A stretch of DNA of 64,000 bases from Candidatus Kuenenia hertensis (GCA_021646465.1 SOET01000013.1:1-64000), one strand, 5' to 3'. Shown: positions 22,919-31,985, counted from the stretch's first letter. A program made the numbers and translations. The notes: generated by a model from the sequence alone, not told the origin.

Positions 22919-24073
22919 TTACAGGCCAAAGGCGTCTTTTGCGTGTTTTATGGTATTTTCCCACGAAAAGTTTTTTTGTGATTCCACGGTATTCCTTGTA
23001 TATTTTTCTACCGTTTCCGGCGCCGATAATTCTTCTATTGCACGGGTAAGATCATCAACATCCGGATCAAAGAAAGGAATACCGGAAGCGGTATATCCTA
23101 TTTTATGCGATTCTACGAGAATTCCATTATATCGGTCTGTTATTACTTCATTATGTGGCGGGATATTATTGGTAATTGTGGGTAATCCAAAAGAGATTGC
23201 TTCATAAAAATGTTGTCCCAACCCTTCCCATCTGCTTGGAGCAAGGCATACATGGCATGATGAAAACAGATCGTAATATTCCTTTGCGGATAAATTTTCT
23301 TTAATGTGTATAATTCTTTTATCGGTAATATCATCTATTTGTTCCGTATTCGACCGCTCCCCCTGTGCCTTGATGATAAGTCTTATATTGGGGCTTTGTA
23401 CTTGTGTAAAGGCCTTAACTGTTTTTCGTATCGGTTTTCTTCCTCCCTGAAAGCCTCCGGGAAAATAAAAATAGATTGCATCTTCACGTTTTCTTGATAC
23501 GGAATTAAGAAGTTCCGGATGGCATCCCCACGGTACCAATGGGCTATCAACACCAAAATCAGCGTATCGCTCCTGTTCACATTTGTTTAAAGAATAAATT
23601 ATGTCGTAAGCTTCGATTGCATCTTTCATCGGACGTATTCGTAAATTGCTTAACAAACATCTTCCGACAAATTTCCAGCGAAATGGTTTAATCGGTATTT
23701 TTCTGTAACCGGTGAGATGCTGTATCCCAAAACTTTCCCAGATAAATCTTCCGATGGTTTTTATTCCCATTGAGCGTAAAGCTGCAATTTCACTAAATTG
23801 TAAATTTGAATCAAAAAATATTATCTTCAGCGAATTTTTACTTGCCCATTCTTTATATTCATGTAATGGTATTACAAAATTAGAGGCATGGGTGACATTT
23901 TTTTGATCCCATACGTCGGTATTTGCAATAAATTTTGGCAGTGCGTCATTATCTCTTGTAGGTCGTGCAAGCACAAAGGTCTTGTGTCCAAGTTCATCAA
24001 ATATAGAACGAAGATAGCGTGAAACGGTAGCCTGGCCTCTGTTTAACCAGGTACTGACTATTCCGATATGCAT
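22919..24073 (-). CDS. Glycosyltransferase family 4, first of a tandem pair
   Basis: 384 residues. The start IGIVSTWLNRGQATVSRYLR (3-22) contains the acceptor loop, and LAPSRWEGLGQHFYEAISFG (about 278-297) is the GT4 donor motif with E-x7-E. GLPTITNNIPPHNEVI follows. It shares long identical stretches with the next gene (24095-25255), for instance EYYDLFSSCHVCLAPSRWEG, so the two arose by tandem duplication. The acceptors probably differ, because the middle third diverges. Cytoplasmic. Confidence 0.88.
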   Translation of the reverse strand: MHIGIVSTWLNRGQATVSRYLRSIFDELGHKTFVLARPTRDNDALPKFIANTDVWDQKNVTHASNFVIPLHEYKEWASKNSLKIIFFDSNLQFSEIAALRSMGIKTIGRFIWESFGIQHLTGYRKIPIKPFRWKFVGRCLLSNLRIRPMKDAIEAYDIIYSLNKCEQERYADFGVDSPLVPWGCHPELLNSVSRKREDAIYFYFPGGFQGGRKPIRKTVKAFTQVQSPNIRLIIKAQGERSNTEQIDDITDKRIIHIKENLSAKEYYDLFSSCHVCLAPSRWEGLGQHFYEAISFGLPTITNNIPPHNEVITDRYNGILVESHKIGYTASGIPFFDPDVDDLTRAIEELSAPETVEKYTRNTVESQKNFSWENTIKHAKDAFGL

Positions 24074-24094
24074 TATTTTGCCTTTCTTATTTTC

Positions 24095-25255
24095 TTATAA
24101 TCCAAACGTCTTTTTTATCTGTTCGGTGGTGGTGTTCCATGAATATTTATTTTGCAATTGTACTGTATTATTGGAAAGTTCTGCTATTTTTTTCAAGTCA
24201 GACAGTTCCTCTATTGCCCTTGCAAGATCATCCACATCAGGGTCATAGATGGGTATTCCCGACTGTTTATAACCGATTTTGACTGATTTTACAAGTAAAC
24301 CATTATTTCCATTCTCAATGACCTCGTTATGAGGAGGAATATTATTGGTAATCGTGGGGAGTCCAAAAGAGATTGCCTCATAGAAATGTTGTCCCAATCC
24401 TTCCCATCTGCTTGGTGCCAGGCACACATGGCAGGATGAGAATAAATCATAATATTCCTTTGCGGGGATATCTTTGACAATTTTTATGAGTCGTGCATCC
24501 GAAAAGGTATCAATATTTTCGGTCGATGTTCTTGTCCCTTGTGCTTTTATAATTAAACGGATATCCGGTTTTTTTACCTTCATAAAAGCTTCCACGGTTT
24601 TTTTCAGGGGTTTTCTTGCTCCCTGAAAACCGCCCGGAAAGAAAAAGTAAATCGCATCTTCACGTTTTTTGGGTCTTACCTCCAGGAGTTCCGGATGGCA
24701 GCCCCATTGTATCCAGGGGCTGTCAATCCCAAAGTTCTTATACCGTACCTGTTCGCATTTCGTAAGTGAATAAACAATATCAAATGCTTCCTTTGCACCG
24801 ATGATATCCTTATTGGTAAAACATTCCCCCACATACCGGTAAAGTGATTTTATATCTTTCGTCCGAAAAATTGTTTTAAAACTTTTTGCATGTTTTTCGC
24901 CAAAACATTCCCAGACGAAACGCCCGTAAGTTTTTATTTCCTTTGAACGCAGATGTTTAATTTTTTCATATTCATTGTTTTCGTCAAAAAAAATAATCCG
25001 GAGTGAATTTTTTTCTATCCAGTCTGAATATTCTTCCAGGGGAATAAAAAAACGGGAAGCCTTTGTAACGTTCCTCTGGTTCCACACGTCAACCGTAGAG
25101 ATAAAATTTGGCAAATCATCGGTATCGCTTGTGGGGCGGGCGAGTATGAATGTTTGATGACCCAAACTGTCAAAAACAGACCGTAAGTAACGGGATACGG
25201 TACTTTGTCCCCGATTCCACCAGGAGCTAACTATTCCAATGTTGAGTTTTTCCAT
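24095..25255 (-). CDS. Glycosyltransferase family 4, second of a tandem pair
   Basis: 386 residues, paralogue of the preceding gene on the transcript's downstream side (22919-24073). IGIVSSWWNRGQSTVSRYLR is the N-terminal loop, PGGFQGARKPLKKTVEAF the start of the donor domain and LAPSRWEGLGQHFYEAISFG the donor-binding motif. The N- and C-terminal thirds are most alike, while residues about 110-160 differ, which is where acceptor binding usually lies. The gene pair is separated by 21 bp. Confidence 0.88.
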   Translation of the reverse strand: MEKLNIGIVSSWWNRGQSTVSRYLRSVFDSLGHQTFILARPTSDTDDLPNFISTVDVWNQRNVTKASRFFIPLEEYSDWIEKNSLRIIFFDENNEYEKIKHLRSKEIKTYGRFVWECFGEKHAKSFKTIFRTKDIKSLYRYVGECFTNKDIIGAKEAFDIVYSLTKCEQVRYKNFGIDSPWIQWGCHPELLEVRPKKREDAIYFFFPGGFQGARKPLKKTVEAFMKVKKPDIRLIIKAQGTRTSTENIDTFSDARLIKIVKDIPAKEYYDLFSSCHVCLAPSRWEGLGQHFYEAISFGLPTITNNIPPHNEVIENGNNGLLVKSVKIGYKQSGIPIYDPDVDDLARAIEELSDLKKIAELSNNTVQLQNKYSWNTTTEQIKKTFGL

Positions 25256-25288
25256 GTGTAAAAAATGAGTGAGGTAGCTGTGCCGTCA

Positions 25289-26206
25289 TTAAGTGTTCAT
25301 GATTTTAATACAATCATCATATCCCGCCTGTTCAAGCTCTTTCTTCATGTTGAGGATTTCAAAACCTTTTTTCCAGAATTTGCTGTCAGGTGCAAATAAG
25401 GTCGTTTTCTTTTGAACATGTTCGGTTGCCCAATTAAGAACATTTTCTGGCAATTTTCTTTCCAGGAAGTCATAGAATAGTTGCAGTGTTTTGTATGGCT
25501 GCGAGATTAAGTCTTCATGGCGTAGTAAAAAAAATTTTTTCCCGAATAATTTTTTACCTGTGCGGTATGCCTGTTGAAAGGTATATTTCCATATCATTAA
25601 AACCCGCAAATAGTTGCCGCAATTTTCCATATGGGTATATTCAGGTGTTTTTGTCAGTAATTTATAAAGTTCGTAACTTCCCCATGGATTTTTTTGGGTA
25701 ACGGTTTCGAAAAATAATTTTTCTGTGGAAAATTTTTCTATGTGTTTCTGGTCCCGGCCAAAAATATACGATGTGGTAATTGCGCGGGGGTCTCGAAGTA
25801 TAAGTATGAGTTTTGAATCCGGATCTATTCTTTTGAGTACAGGAATTTTGGTGTACATTCGTGTAAACTTAATGACGGTATCTTCAGAACGGGAAATCAA
25901 ATATTTCAGGTAATCAATGCAATATTGCGGTAAATCATTTTCAAGTTCTAAAGAGGCGTCTCTTGGAGTGCCGTAATTTAACATATCTACATCCTTTAAT
26001 GAGGGATAGTTTTTTTGAAACGCTTCCCTGCACTTTCTGATTTTTTCAAAGAGATCGATCTTTTGTATGCCGCTGCCGCCACCGGGTTTTGGTGTTCTTC
26101 CGGCGGCAAAAGGCTCATAGTATAAATCAAAATTCTTGTCCTGGGATAATATGTCATAAACAATTGTTGTTCCTGAGCGGCGCATTCCCTGCATAAAAAC
26201 ATTCAT
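25289..26206 (-). CDS. Sulfotransferase family protein, tandem paralogue
   Basis: 305 residues. MNVFMQGMRRSGTTIVYDIL (1-20) is the PAPS 5' loop right at the N-terminus. KLILILRDPRAITTSYIFGR (about 128-147) is the 3'-phosphate motif. GGSGIQKIDLFEKIRKCREA is shared almost word for word with the gene at 26272-27252, so these two are duplicates. ATG preceded by GGATCGCTT, a moderate ribosome site. Likely sulfates a glycan made by the adjacent GT4 enzymes. Confidence 0.82.
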   Translation of the reverse strand: MNVFMQGMRRSGTTIVYDILSQDKNFDLYYEPFAAGRTPKPGGGSGIQKIDLFEKIRKCREAFQKNYPSLKDVDMLNYGTPRDASLELENDLPQYCIDYLKYLISRSEDTVIKFTRMYTKIPVLKRIDPDSKLILILRDPRAITTSYIFGRDQKHIEKFSTEKLFFETVTQKNPWGSYELYKLLTKTPEYTHMENCGNYLRVLMIWKYTFQQAYRTGKKLFGKKFFLLRHEDLISQPYKTLQLFYDFLERKLPENVLNWATEHVQKKTTLFAPDSKFWKKGFEILNMKKELEQAGYDDCIKIMNT

Positions 26207-26271
26207 AAGCGATCCTCCAGGATTGGAAAAAATGAGAAAAATAAAACGTCTGTGTAAAATATATTGATTAG

Positions 26272-27252
26272 TTAAATGAGATATTCATATCCTGCTGCCT
26301 TAAGTTCTTCTTCCATTTTAATTTTTTTAACAGCTTCATGCCAACGAGGATTATCCGGAGCGAAAAAAGAAGGTGTACGATTAATATTTTTTTGTACCCA
26401 TTCAAGAACGTGTTTTGGCAAAGGTAATTCCAGGAATTCATATAATGTTTTCAATGTTTGTTCCGGCTCAGAAAGCAGGTTTTCATGCCGAAAGAGAAAA
26501 TAGTTATTTCTGAATAACGCTTGCCCATCGTCGTGAGTTCTTTGAAACATAATTTTCCAAAGAAGCATAACCCGCATATAAGCCTTGCAATTATGAAGAT
26601 AAGAATATTCATGCGTCTGAAGCAGTACTTCTGACAATGTGCGGCTGGCGCCTATCAATACTTCCGGTCCGCTCTCAAAGAAGATATCTTCGTTTGGAAA
26701 TTTATTGCGCTGTCGTTGTTTTTTTCCAAAAAAAAATGATGCAGTAACAGAGCGTGGGTCGCGTACGATATGAATAAATTTTGCTTTTGGGTCAATTTCC
26801 CATAGCACCCTTATTTTTGAAAACATCCGGGTAAACTTTATCATGGTATGTTCTGCCTGGGAGGTCATGAACTTTATGTATTCTCTTGCGTAATCGGGCA
26901 AATCAGTTTCGAATTCAAGCGCAGGTTTTCTTGGTGCGCCGTAATTGAGCAAATTTTCCCTTTCTATCATCGGCAATTTTAATGACATTATATTTTTGAC
27001 GGATTTACAGAAGGATTCTTCCCTATTTATTTTTTCCAGATGAAAATGAGGATATTTTTTCATAAAAGATGCGCGGCATTGCCTTACATTTTCATAAAAA
27101 TCTACAGACCGCATTCCGCTGCCGCCTCCGAAAACATCGTCAGTTGCGGTTGATAAGGGTTCATAGTAGCAGTTAAAATTTCCATCTTCCCATAAAATGT
27201 CAAATGCAATAGTTGTCCCGGAACGGCGCATTCCCTGCATGAAAACGTTCAT
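26272..27252 (-). CDS. Sulfotransferase family protein, first gene of the glycan cluster
   Basis: 326 residues. MNVFMQGMRRSGTTIAFDIL (1-20) is the PAPS loop and KFIHIVRDPRSVTASFFFGK (about 157-176) the 3'-phosphate site. It carries an extra 20-25 residues near position 70 compared with its neighbour paralogue. It heads the minus-strand run 27252 to 16144, so the promoter of that run should lie in 27253-27440, divergent from rnpA. Acceptor unknown. Confidence 0.82.
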   Translation of the reverse strand: MNVFMQGMRRSGTTIAFDILWEDGNFNCYYEPLSTATDDVFGGGSGMRSVDFYENVRQCRASFMKKYPHFHLEKINREESFCKSVKNIMSLKLPMIERENLLNYGAPRKPALEFETDLPDYAREYIKFMTSQAEHTMIKFTRMFSKIRVLWEIDPKAKFIHIVRDPRSVTASFFFGKKQRQRNKFPNEDIFFESGPEVLIGASRTLSEVLLQTHEYSYLHNCKAYMRVMLLWKIMFQRTHDDGQALFRNNYFLFRHENLLSEPEQTLKTLYEFLELPLPKHVLEWVQKNINRTPSFFAPDNPRWHEAVKKIKMEEELKAAGYEYLI

Positions 27253-27440
27253 GTACTAAACCTCAAAGATGTTTGTATTAGGAATAAATAATAAGGTCTA
27301 AATTTACCTTGTGTCAATTTGGCGGACAAATATAATAACTTTTTTGGTTCATAATATATTTGTATTGCGCTGCTAATGTCAAGATGATTTAATTCTTTAA
27401 TAGAATAGTGATAATTCTGTAAGAATGATTAGAATAAGGA
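27253..27440. promoter_or_regulatory. Divergent promoter region between sulfotransferase cluster and rnpA
   Basis: 188 bp, very AT-rich, between two divergently transcribed units, so it must hold both promoters. TTGATACTATTTTTTGATAT just before rnpA and several TAATA stretches could be -10 boxes, but no pair with good spacing stands out. rpmH, which often precedes rnpA, is not here. Confidence 0.4.
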
Positions 27441-27458
27441 TTGATACTATTTTTTGAT

Positions 27459-27839
27459 ATGGGAACAATAAATTATAAATTCACAAAAGCGGAGCGGTTA
27501 TTACGAAAGAAGGAGTTTGATAGAGTATTCGGCGAAGGGAAAGTATTTAAAAATAAAACTCTCATCTTCTACGTTGCGCCTGGTGTGCAGAAGTGTTCCC
27601 GTCTGGGGCTGATAGTGAGTAAAAAAATCGGGAATGCGGTATGCCGAAACCGGGTGAAACGGTTACTTCGGGAGGTATTTCGGCTGAATAAAAATATGTT
27701 AATGATAAACGTGGATATTGTCATTATTCCACGAAACACTTTTTCTCCTTCTTTGAAATTGTCTGACATTGACACAGGATTTAAGAAGATAATTCATCAA
27801 GTCAATAAAAGTTTTGCGAATGAAATTCATCATCATTAA
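27459..27839 (+). CDS. rnpA: Ribonuclease P protein component
   Basis: About 126 residues from ATG at 27459 (a TTG at 27441 would add MILFFD). [20 protein letters not shown] opens the fold and the RNR signature appears as [16 protein letters not shown] (about 60-75), the helix that binds the catalytic RNA. The protein helps RNase P RNA cleave the 5' leaders of precursor tRNAs. The yidD start overlaps its last 20 bp, the usual rnpA-yidD order. rpmH is absent upstream, so the ancestral rpmH-rnpA-yidD-yidC group is only partly kept. Confidence 0.92.
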   Translation: MGTINYKFTKAERLLRKKEFDRVFGEGKVFKNKTLIFYVAPGVQKCSRLGLIVSKKIGNAVCRNRVKRLLREVFRLNKNMLMINVDIVIIPRNTFSPSLKLSDIDTGFKKIIHQVNKSFANEIHHH

Positions 27840-28029
27840 ATTGCTTCAACTCTATCGATTTGCCATTTCGCCGCTTTTCCACCATGCCTGCCGGTTTGAC
27901 CCCACCTGTTCCCAGTACATGATTGACGCCATTGAAAAGAAAGGGGTATTATATGGTATTGTTTTGGGGATATGGAGAATATTACGCTGTAATCCCTTTG
28001 GCGGTTCAGGATATGATCCGGTAAAATAA
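27820..28029 (+). CDS. yidD: Membrane protein insertion efficiency factor YidD
   Basis: 69 residues from ATG at 27820, a typical size for Yid[13 protein letters not shown] gives the amphipathic N-terminal helix, [19 protein letters not shown] the conserved central motif and [17 protein letters not shown] the family's C-terminal signature. It is a small inner-membrane-associated protein that aids YidC-dependent insertion. The gene starts inside the end of rnpA, so translation is coupled. No yidC follows; the next gene is a TPR lipoprotein on the other strand. Confidence 0.92.
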   Translation: MKFIIIKLLQLYRFAISPLFHHACRFDPTCSQYMIDAIEKKGVLYGIVLGIWRILRCNPFGGSGYDPVK

Positions 28030-28066
28030 TTGTACGGTAATCGTTTTTTGTAGAGATAATACTCCG

Positions 28067-28786
28067 TCAGTTCTCTTGTTGTGTGTTATTAATTAAAGCT
28101 TCATATAGTTTTAATTCGTTGTCAGCGTCTTCAATCAATCCTTTTTTTCTGTAAGCAAACTCAAGATTTTTGTGCGTCATTGGTATGTTGGGGTTGAGTT
28201 GAATAGATTTTTTTAATTCTGCAATAGCCTCATCCAGTTTACCTGTTTCCGTGTAAGCTGCGCCTAAATTATTATGTGAAACGGGGTCGTTGGGTTTTTT
28301 TTCGAGTACCTTCTGATATTCTTTGATAGCATCAGTAAAACGGTTTTTTTGTGCGTATGCAATTCCCAATGCGTAGTGAGCTTCCGTAAAATCAGGATTT
28401 AATTCAACCGCCTTTTCCCAAAGCGAAATAGCATTATCCTGATTATTATTCCGCGCCTGTATTGCTCCTACGTTGTAAATTACCTGAGGGTCGTAAGGGT
28501 ATAATTCCAATACTATTTTGTATTCTTCGAGGGCTTTACCGAGTAATCCTTTTTTGTGGTAAACAGTTGCAAGGTTGCAATGTGCGTCTCTGTTGTATGG
28601 GTCTATTCGTAATGCCTTCTTATAATACAGCAGGGCATCATCGAGTTTCCCCTGGCTGTCTAAAAGGACTCCCTGACGGTTATAATTATCGGGGTCCTGG
28701 ACTCCGCAACCTTCTATTGCCAGAATACAAATTATAAGCAGGAAAATGTTGTATTTTGTATGTGCACGAAGAAACATGGATTTCAT
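28067..28786 (-). CDS. TPR-repeat lipoprotein
   Basis: 239 residues. The N-terminal hydrophobic segment NIFLLIICILAIEGC ends in a lipobox-like AIEGC, so it is probably lipid-anchored with Cys27 as the first mature residue. From about residue 33 on come six tetratricopeptide repeats in tandem, for example NYNRQGVLLDSQGKLDDALL, HYALGIAYAQKNRFTDAIKE and HNNLGAAYTETGKLDEAIAE. Such proteins act as scaffolds for envelope complexes. No partner gene lies next to it; the two neighbours are yidD (convergent) and the tRNA. Confidence 0.8.
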   Translation of the reverse strand: MKSMFLRAHTKYNIFLLIICILAIEGCGVQDPDNYNRQGVLLDSQGKLDDALLYYKKALRIDPYNRDAHCNLATVYHKKGLLGKALEEYKIVLELYPYDPQVIYNVGAIQARNNNQDNAISLWEKAVELNPDFTEAHYALGIAYAQKNRFTDAIKEYQKVLEKKPNDPVSHNNLGAAYTETGKLDEAIAELKKSIQLNPNIPMTHKNLEFAYRKKGLIEDADNELKLYEALINNTQQEN

Positions 28787-29020
28787 CCTCTTTTCTATAG
28801 TGTAAACTTAAAGTAACGGAATAGTATAGAAAGAAATTACTGTTTGATTTTTCATAATATCACGAATATAATTTATTTTTCTAATAAATTTTAAAATTTA
28901 ACTATTTTTGCGGGCGTTACGTTTTCAGTTTCGTGAGAGGTGAATTTGTGTTAGAATTAGGCAAAACGGAAGTTTTGTGTTATACTTTTGTTGTATTAAA
29001 CGATAATTAAAGAGACTAGT

Positions 29021-29094
<74 letters not shown>

Positions 29095-29106
29095 TTAAAA
29101 ATATTT

Positions 29107-29748
29107 ATGATTGATTTGCACACACACACGCTATTTTCTGATGGTGTGCTTCTACCTTCAGAGCTTATCCGCCGTTGTGAGATAAAAGGTTTTCGCGGGC
29201 TGGCTATTACCGACCATGCAGACTATTCCAACATAGATATTGTAATTCCTAATGTATTAAAAGCCTGTAAGGAAATAGAGTCTGTTACTAATATGAAAGT
29301 GCGTGTGGGGGTTGAATTGACGCATCTCAGGCCGGAACACATAAAGGTAATGGTGCAGAGAGCCAGAGAGTTGGGTGCGTTCATTGTTTTGGTGCATGGG
29401 GAGACAATTACGGAACCTGTTATCCCCGGTACAAACAGGGCGGCAATAGAGGCGGGTGCGGATATTTTAACTCATCCCGGGCTTATTTCGGAGAGCGATG
29501 CTCATTTGGCGAAGGAGAAGGGCGTAAGACTTGAAATATCCGGCAGGAAAGGGCATGCTTACGCAAATGGCCATGTTGCTAAAATGGCGAAAAATACAGG
29601 GGCAAAACTTGTGATGGGATCAGATTCCCATTCTCCTGGTGATTTGTTAGACCGCACGTATGCAGAATTAGTTATCAGAGCAGCAGGTTTGGATGATGCG
29701 GATGTAAAGGAAATGTTTAAAGAAGCGGAAACTTTAATTGGTTTATAA
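29107..29748 (+). CDS. PHP-domain metal-dependent phosphoesterase
   Basis: 213 residues with all four PHP motifs. MIDLHTHTLFSDG (1-13) is motif I, ITDHADYSN motif II, VHGE and ILTHPGLIS the middle ligands, and GSDSHSPGDLL the last. These histidines and aspartates bind two or three metal ions in a TIM-like barrel that hydrolyses phosphoesters. It resembles the stand-alone histidinol-phosphatase-like group, and the true substrate is unknown. Followed after 12 bp by a membrane-anchored TPR protein. Confidence 0.85.
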   Translation: MIDLHTHTLFSDGVLLPSELIRRCEIKGFRGLAITDHADYSNIDIVIPNVLKACKEIESVTNMKVRVGVELTHLRPEHIKVMVQRARELGAFIVLVHGETITEPVIPGTNRAAIEAGADILTHPGLISESDAHLAKEKGVRLEISGRKGHAYANGHVAKMAKNTGAKLVMGSDSHSPGDLLDRTYAELVIRAAGLDDADVKEMFKEAETLIGL

Positions 29749-29760
29749 AGAGAAGGGAAA

Positions 29761-30411
29761 ATGACTGGAACAAAATCTGACATACTAAGTAAATTAAACA
29801 AGTATAAAATTTTTATAGGTATAGGAATTGCAGTTGCTATTTCAATTGCTTCAGGGATGATTACTTTTGTGAAAGCAAAGTCAAGAAAAGAAGAAACCGC
29901 ATGGCAGAGTATGTGGAGAATCAATAATGACCTTGCAAAGGCTTCTCAGACGGGAAAAACTGAAAAAGATAAAAATGAGGCATTGAACACTGCAATTGAA
30001 GCATTCGAATATATAAAGGAAATTTCAGCCTCTTCCGGCATAATGCCATGGGTTTTATTTCAAATGGGTAATATTTATTATGAATTAAAAAAATATGATG
30101 AGGCGATTCGTATCTATAATGATTTTTTACAAAGACACCGGGGCCATCCAATTGCTTTCCTGGTAAGTCAATCGTTAGGATACGCTTATGAGGAAAAAGG
30201 GCTTTTGCAGGAGGCTGGTAATCAATTTAATGATACGCTGCTTTCAAACAAGGTTTTTCTTGTGGCGCAACAGGGATGGGATGCTGGCCGTTGTTACGAC
30301 AAATTAGGTCAAAAGGAAAACGCAATTCGCAATTACACCAAGGCGGTGGATTCTGATCCTGACAGCATTTGGGCGTCTCTTTCGAGGTATCGTTTGTCAA
30401 TAATAAAATAA
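29761..30411 (+). CDS. Membrane-anchored TPR protein
   Basis: 216 residues. One hydrophobic helix near the N-terminus (IFIGIGIAVAISIASGMITF, about 17-36) without a signal cleavage site suggests an anchor with the rest outside the cytoplasm. Several TPR-like repeats follow (VLFQMGNIYYELKKYDEAIR, GYAYEEKGLLQEAGNQF, GRCYDKLGQKENAIRNYTKA). The layout resembles YfgM-type periplasmic chaperones of the Sec system, but similarity is only in architecture. ATG 12 bp after the PHP gene, with AGAAGGGAAA upstream. Confidence 0.7.
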   Translation: MTGTKSDILSKLNKYKIFIGIGIAVAISIASGMITFVKAKSRKEETAWQSMWRINNDLAKASQTGKTEKDKNEALNTAIEAFEYIKEISASSGIMPWVLFQMGNIYYELKKYDEAIRIYNDFLQRHRGHPIAFLVSQSLGYAYEEKGLLQEAGNQFNDTLLSNKVFLVAQQGWDAGRCYDKLGQKENAIRNYTKAVDSDPDSIWASLSRYRLSIIK

Positions 30412-30413
30412 AT

Positions 30414-31409
30414 ATGATGCTGCAGGAAAGTCCTCCACAGGTTAAAGAAGTAATTTTAGAAATAAAGAGGGTAAATGAAAATAAAAGAATAGATAGGTAT
30501 ATTTCTTCCCGGTTCCCTGACTTTTCGAGAACGTATATACAGAAACTCGTAAAGGAGGGTGCAATTGTTGTAAACGGTAGTACCGTCAAAAGTAGTTATT
30601 TTATAAAAAAAGGTGATGTGATTTCCGCTACTGTCCCGGTACCAGAAGAAACGAAAATAGTTCCGGAGGATATTCCTCTGAACATAATATACGAAGATGA
30701 CTATCTAATGATTATTAATAAACCATATGATATGGTAGTACACCCAGCGGGTGGTCATCCTTCCGGAACGCTTGTTAATGCTATTACCTTTTATTGTCAA
30801 AACCTCTCCCAGATTAATGGTCCTTTGAAAGCGGGTATCGTTCACCGTTTGGATAGAGATACAAGCGGAGTAATGCTTGTAATAAAAAGCGATGCAGTGC
30901 ATTCTCACATTGCAATGCAGTTTGAGAAAAGACTTATCCAAAAGGAATATATTGCTGTTGTAGAGGGCGAGATGGTATTTGATTCGAATGAAATAAATAT
31001 GCCAATAGGAAGGCATAAAGCGGACAGGCAAAAGATGGCGGTGAGGAGGGATATTGGGAAAAGTGCTGTTTCCGTTTACGAGGTAATAGAACGTTTTCGG
31101 GGATATACGTTGGTGAAAATAATGCCAAAGACGGGGAGGACACATCAAATTCGCGTGCATATGCAGGCAATAGGGCATCCGATAGTCGCAGATGCAATGT
31201 ATAGCAAGCAGGATTCTTGTTATCATGCTGATTTGCTTGGTATGGAACGACCTCTGGATGAAGAACCGATTATTGACAGACAGGCGCTTCATGCGCATAG
31301 GATTGAATTTTTTCACCCTGTTCTGGACAAACAAATGGCATTTCAGGTTGATTTGACGGAGGACGTTGCTTCTTTAGTTAAAGCCCTTCAGAAACTAAGG
31401 CCATGCTGA
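30414..31409 (+). CDS. rluD: RluD-type 23S rRNA pseudouridine synthase
   Basis: About 331 residues from ATG at 30414; a TTG at 30369 would overlap the TPR gene. The N-terminus is an S4 RNA-binding domain (RIDRYISSRFPDFSRTYIQK). The catalytic domain has GIVHRLDRDTSGVMLVIKSD, with the nucleophilic aspartate in HRLDRDTSG, and later KTGRTHQIRVHMQAIGHPIV, both family signatures. RluD converts uridines of helix 69 in 23S rRNA; RluC is the alternative within the same family. Genes of the RluA family cannot be fully told apart by eye. Confidence 0.85.
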   Translation: MMLQESPPQVKEVILEIKRVNENKRIDRYISSRFPDFSRTYIQKLVKEGAIVVNGSTVKSSYFIKKGDVISATVPVPEETKIVPEDIPLNIIYEDDYLMIINKPYDMVVHPAGGHPSGTLVNAITFYCQNLSQINGPLKAGIVHRLDRDTSGVMLVIKSDAVHSHIAMQFEKRLIQKEYIAVVEGEMVFDSNEINMPIGRHKADRQKMAVRRDIGKSAVSVYEVIERFRGYTLVKIMPKTGRTHQIRVHMQAIGHPIVADAMYSKQDSCYHADLLGMERPLDEEPIIDRQALHAHRIEFFHPVLDKQMAFQVDLTEDVASLVKALQKLRPC

Positions 31410-31594
31410 AATAAATATGAAAGGTTATTTTATTAAACAGGAAAATATGATATTTGTTAATGTAATAAAATATTCACTGAATTGTGCTTCTAAAGATTAT
31501 TTTGTCAATAAATTAAGTAATTGATCTTTAATAGTATAATGTTAAATGTTATATTTTGTAATGTCTTTAAATTTTTATATAAGGAGTAATTGAT

Positions 31595-31825
31595 ATGTTT
31601 GGTATGCCAGGCGGTTGGGAGTGGATTATTATCCTGATTGTAGCAATTCTCATATTTGGCAAAAGACTTCCAGAGGTAATGAAATCATTGGGGAGGGGAA
31701 TCGTAGAGTTTAAAAAAGGTGTGAAAGGAGTTGAAGAAGAAGTGGAAGACGCCAGCAACAAGCCGCAATCACAGAAAAAAATAGACATCGAGAATGATAC
31801 TGCAAAGCAGGAAAAAAATAATTAA
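31595..31825 (+). CDS. tatA: Twin-arginine translocation pore protein TatA
   Basis: 76 residues. The short N-terminal membrane helix WEWIIILIVAILIFG is followed by the FGKRLPEVMKSLGRGIVEFK amphipathic helix, the defining TatA/E features, and a charged tail. It oligomerises to move folded proteins with twin-arginine signals across the inner membrane. AAGGAG lies eight bases before the ATG. tatC is not in the neighbourhood. Followed 31 bp later by a 32-residue basic ORF. Confidence 0.95.
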   Translation: MFGMPGGWEWIIILIVAILIFGKRLPEVMKSLGRGIVEFKKGVKGVEEEVEDASNKPQSQKKIDIENDTAKQEKNN

Positions 31826-31856
31826 TTTTGTTTGATTTTAGAAAAGGATTAATACA

Positions 31857-31955
31857 ATGAAAGACAGAAGAAGACAAAGATTAAGTTGGAAGAGTAAAAG
31901 AGCAAATCATGGGAGAATGGGGGCAAAAGGGAGAAGGGTGGGCAGGTATAAGTGA
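31857..31955 (+). CDS. Very basic 32-residue protein
   Basis: ATG at 31857 with AAGGA and an 8-base spacer upstream. It encodes 32 residues, MKDRRRQRLSWKSKRANHGR and a 12-residue tail ending GRRVGRYK, then TGA at 31953-31955. About half the residues are Arg or Lys, as in ribosomal proteins such as bTHX or L34, but it matches neither well enough to name. Too short for most gene callers. The good ribosome site and protein-like composition make translation likely. It probably binds nucleic acid. Confidence 0.55.
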   Translation: MKDRRRQRLSWKSKRANHGRMGAKGRRVGRYK

Positions 31956-31985
31956 TCAGGGATGCTTGGTGTAATGATACCGGCT

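Noticed and set aside
30705-31334. Minus-strand 209-codon frame inside the pseudouridine synthase gene
   Set aside because: The plus strand carries every RluD motif. The minus frame is rich in His and Cys as expected for a shadow frame.
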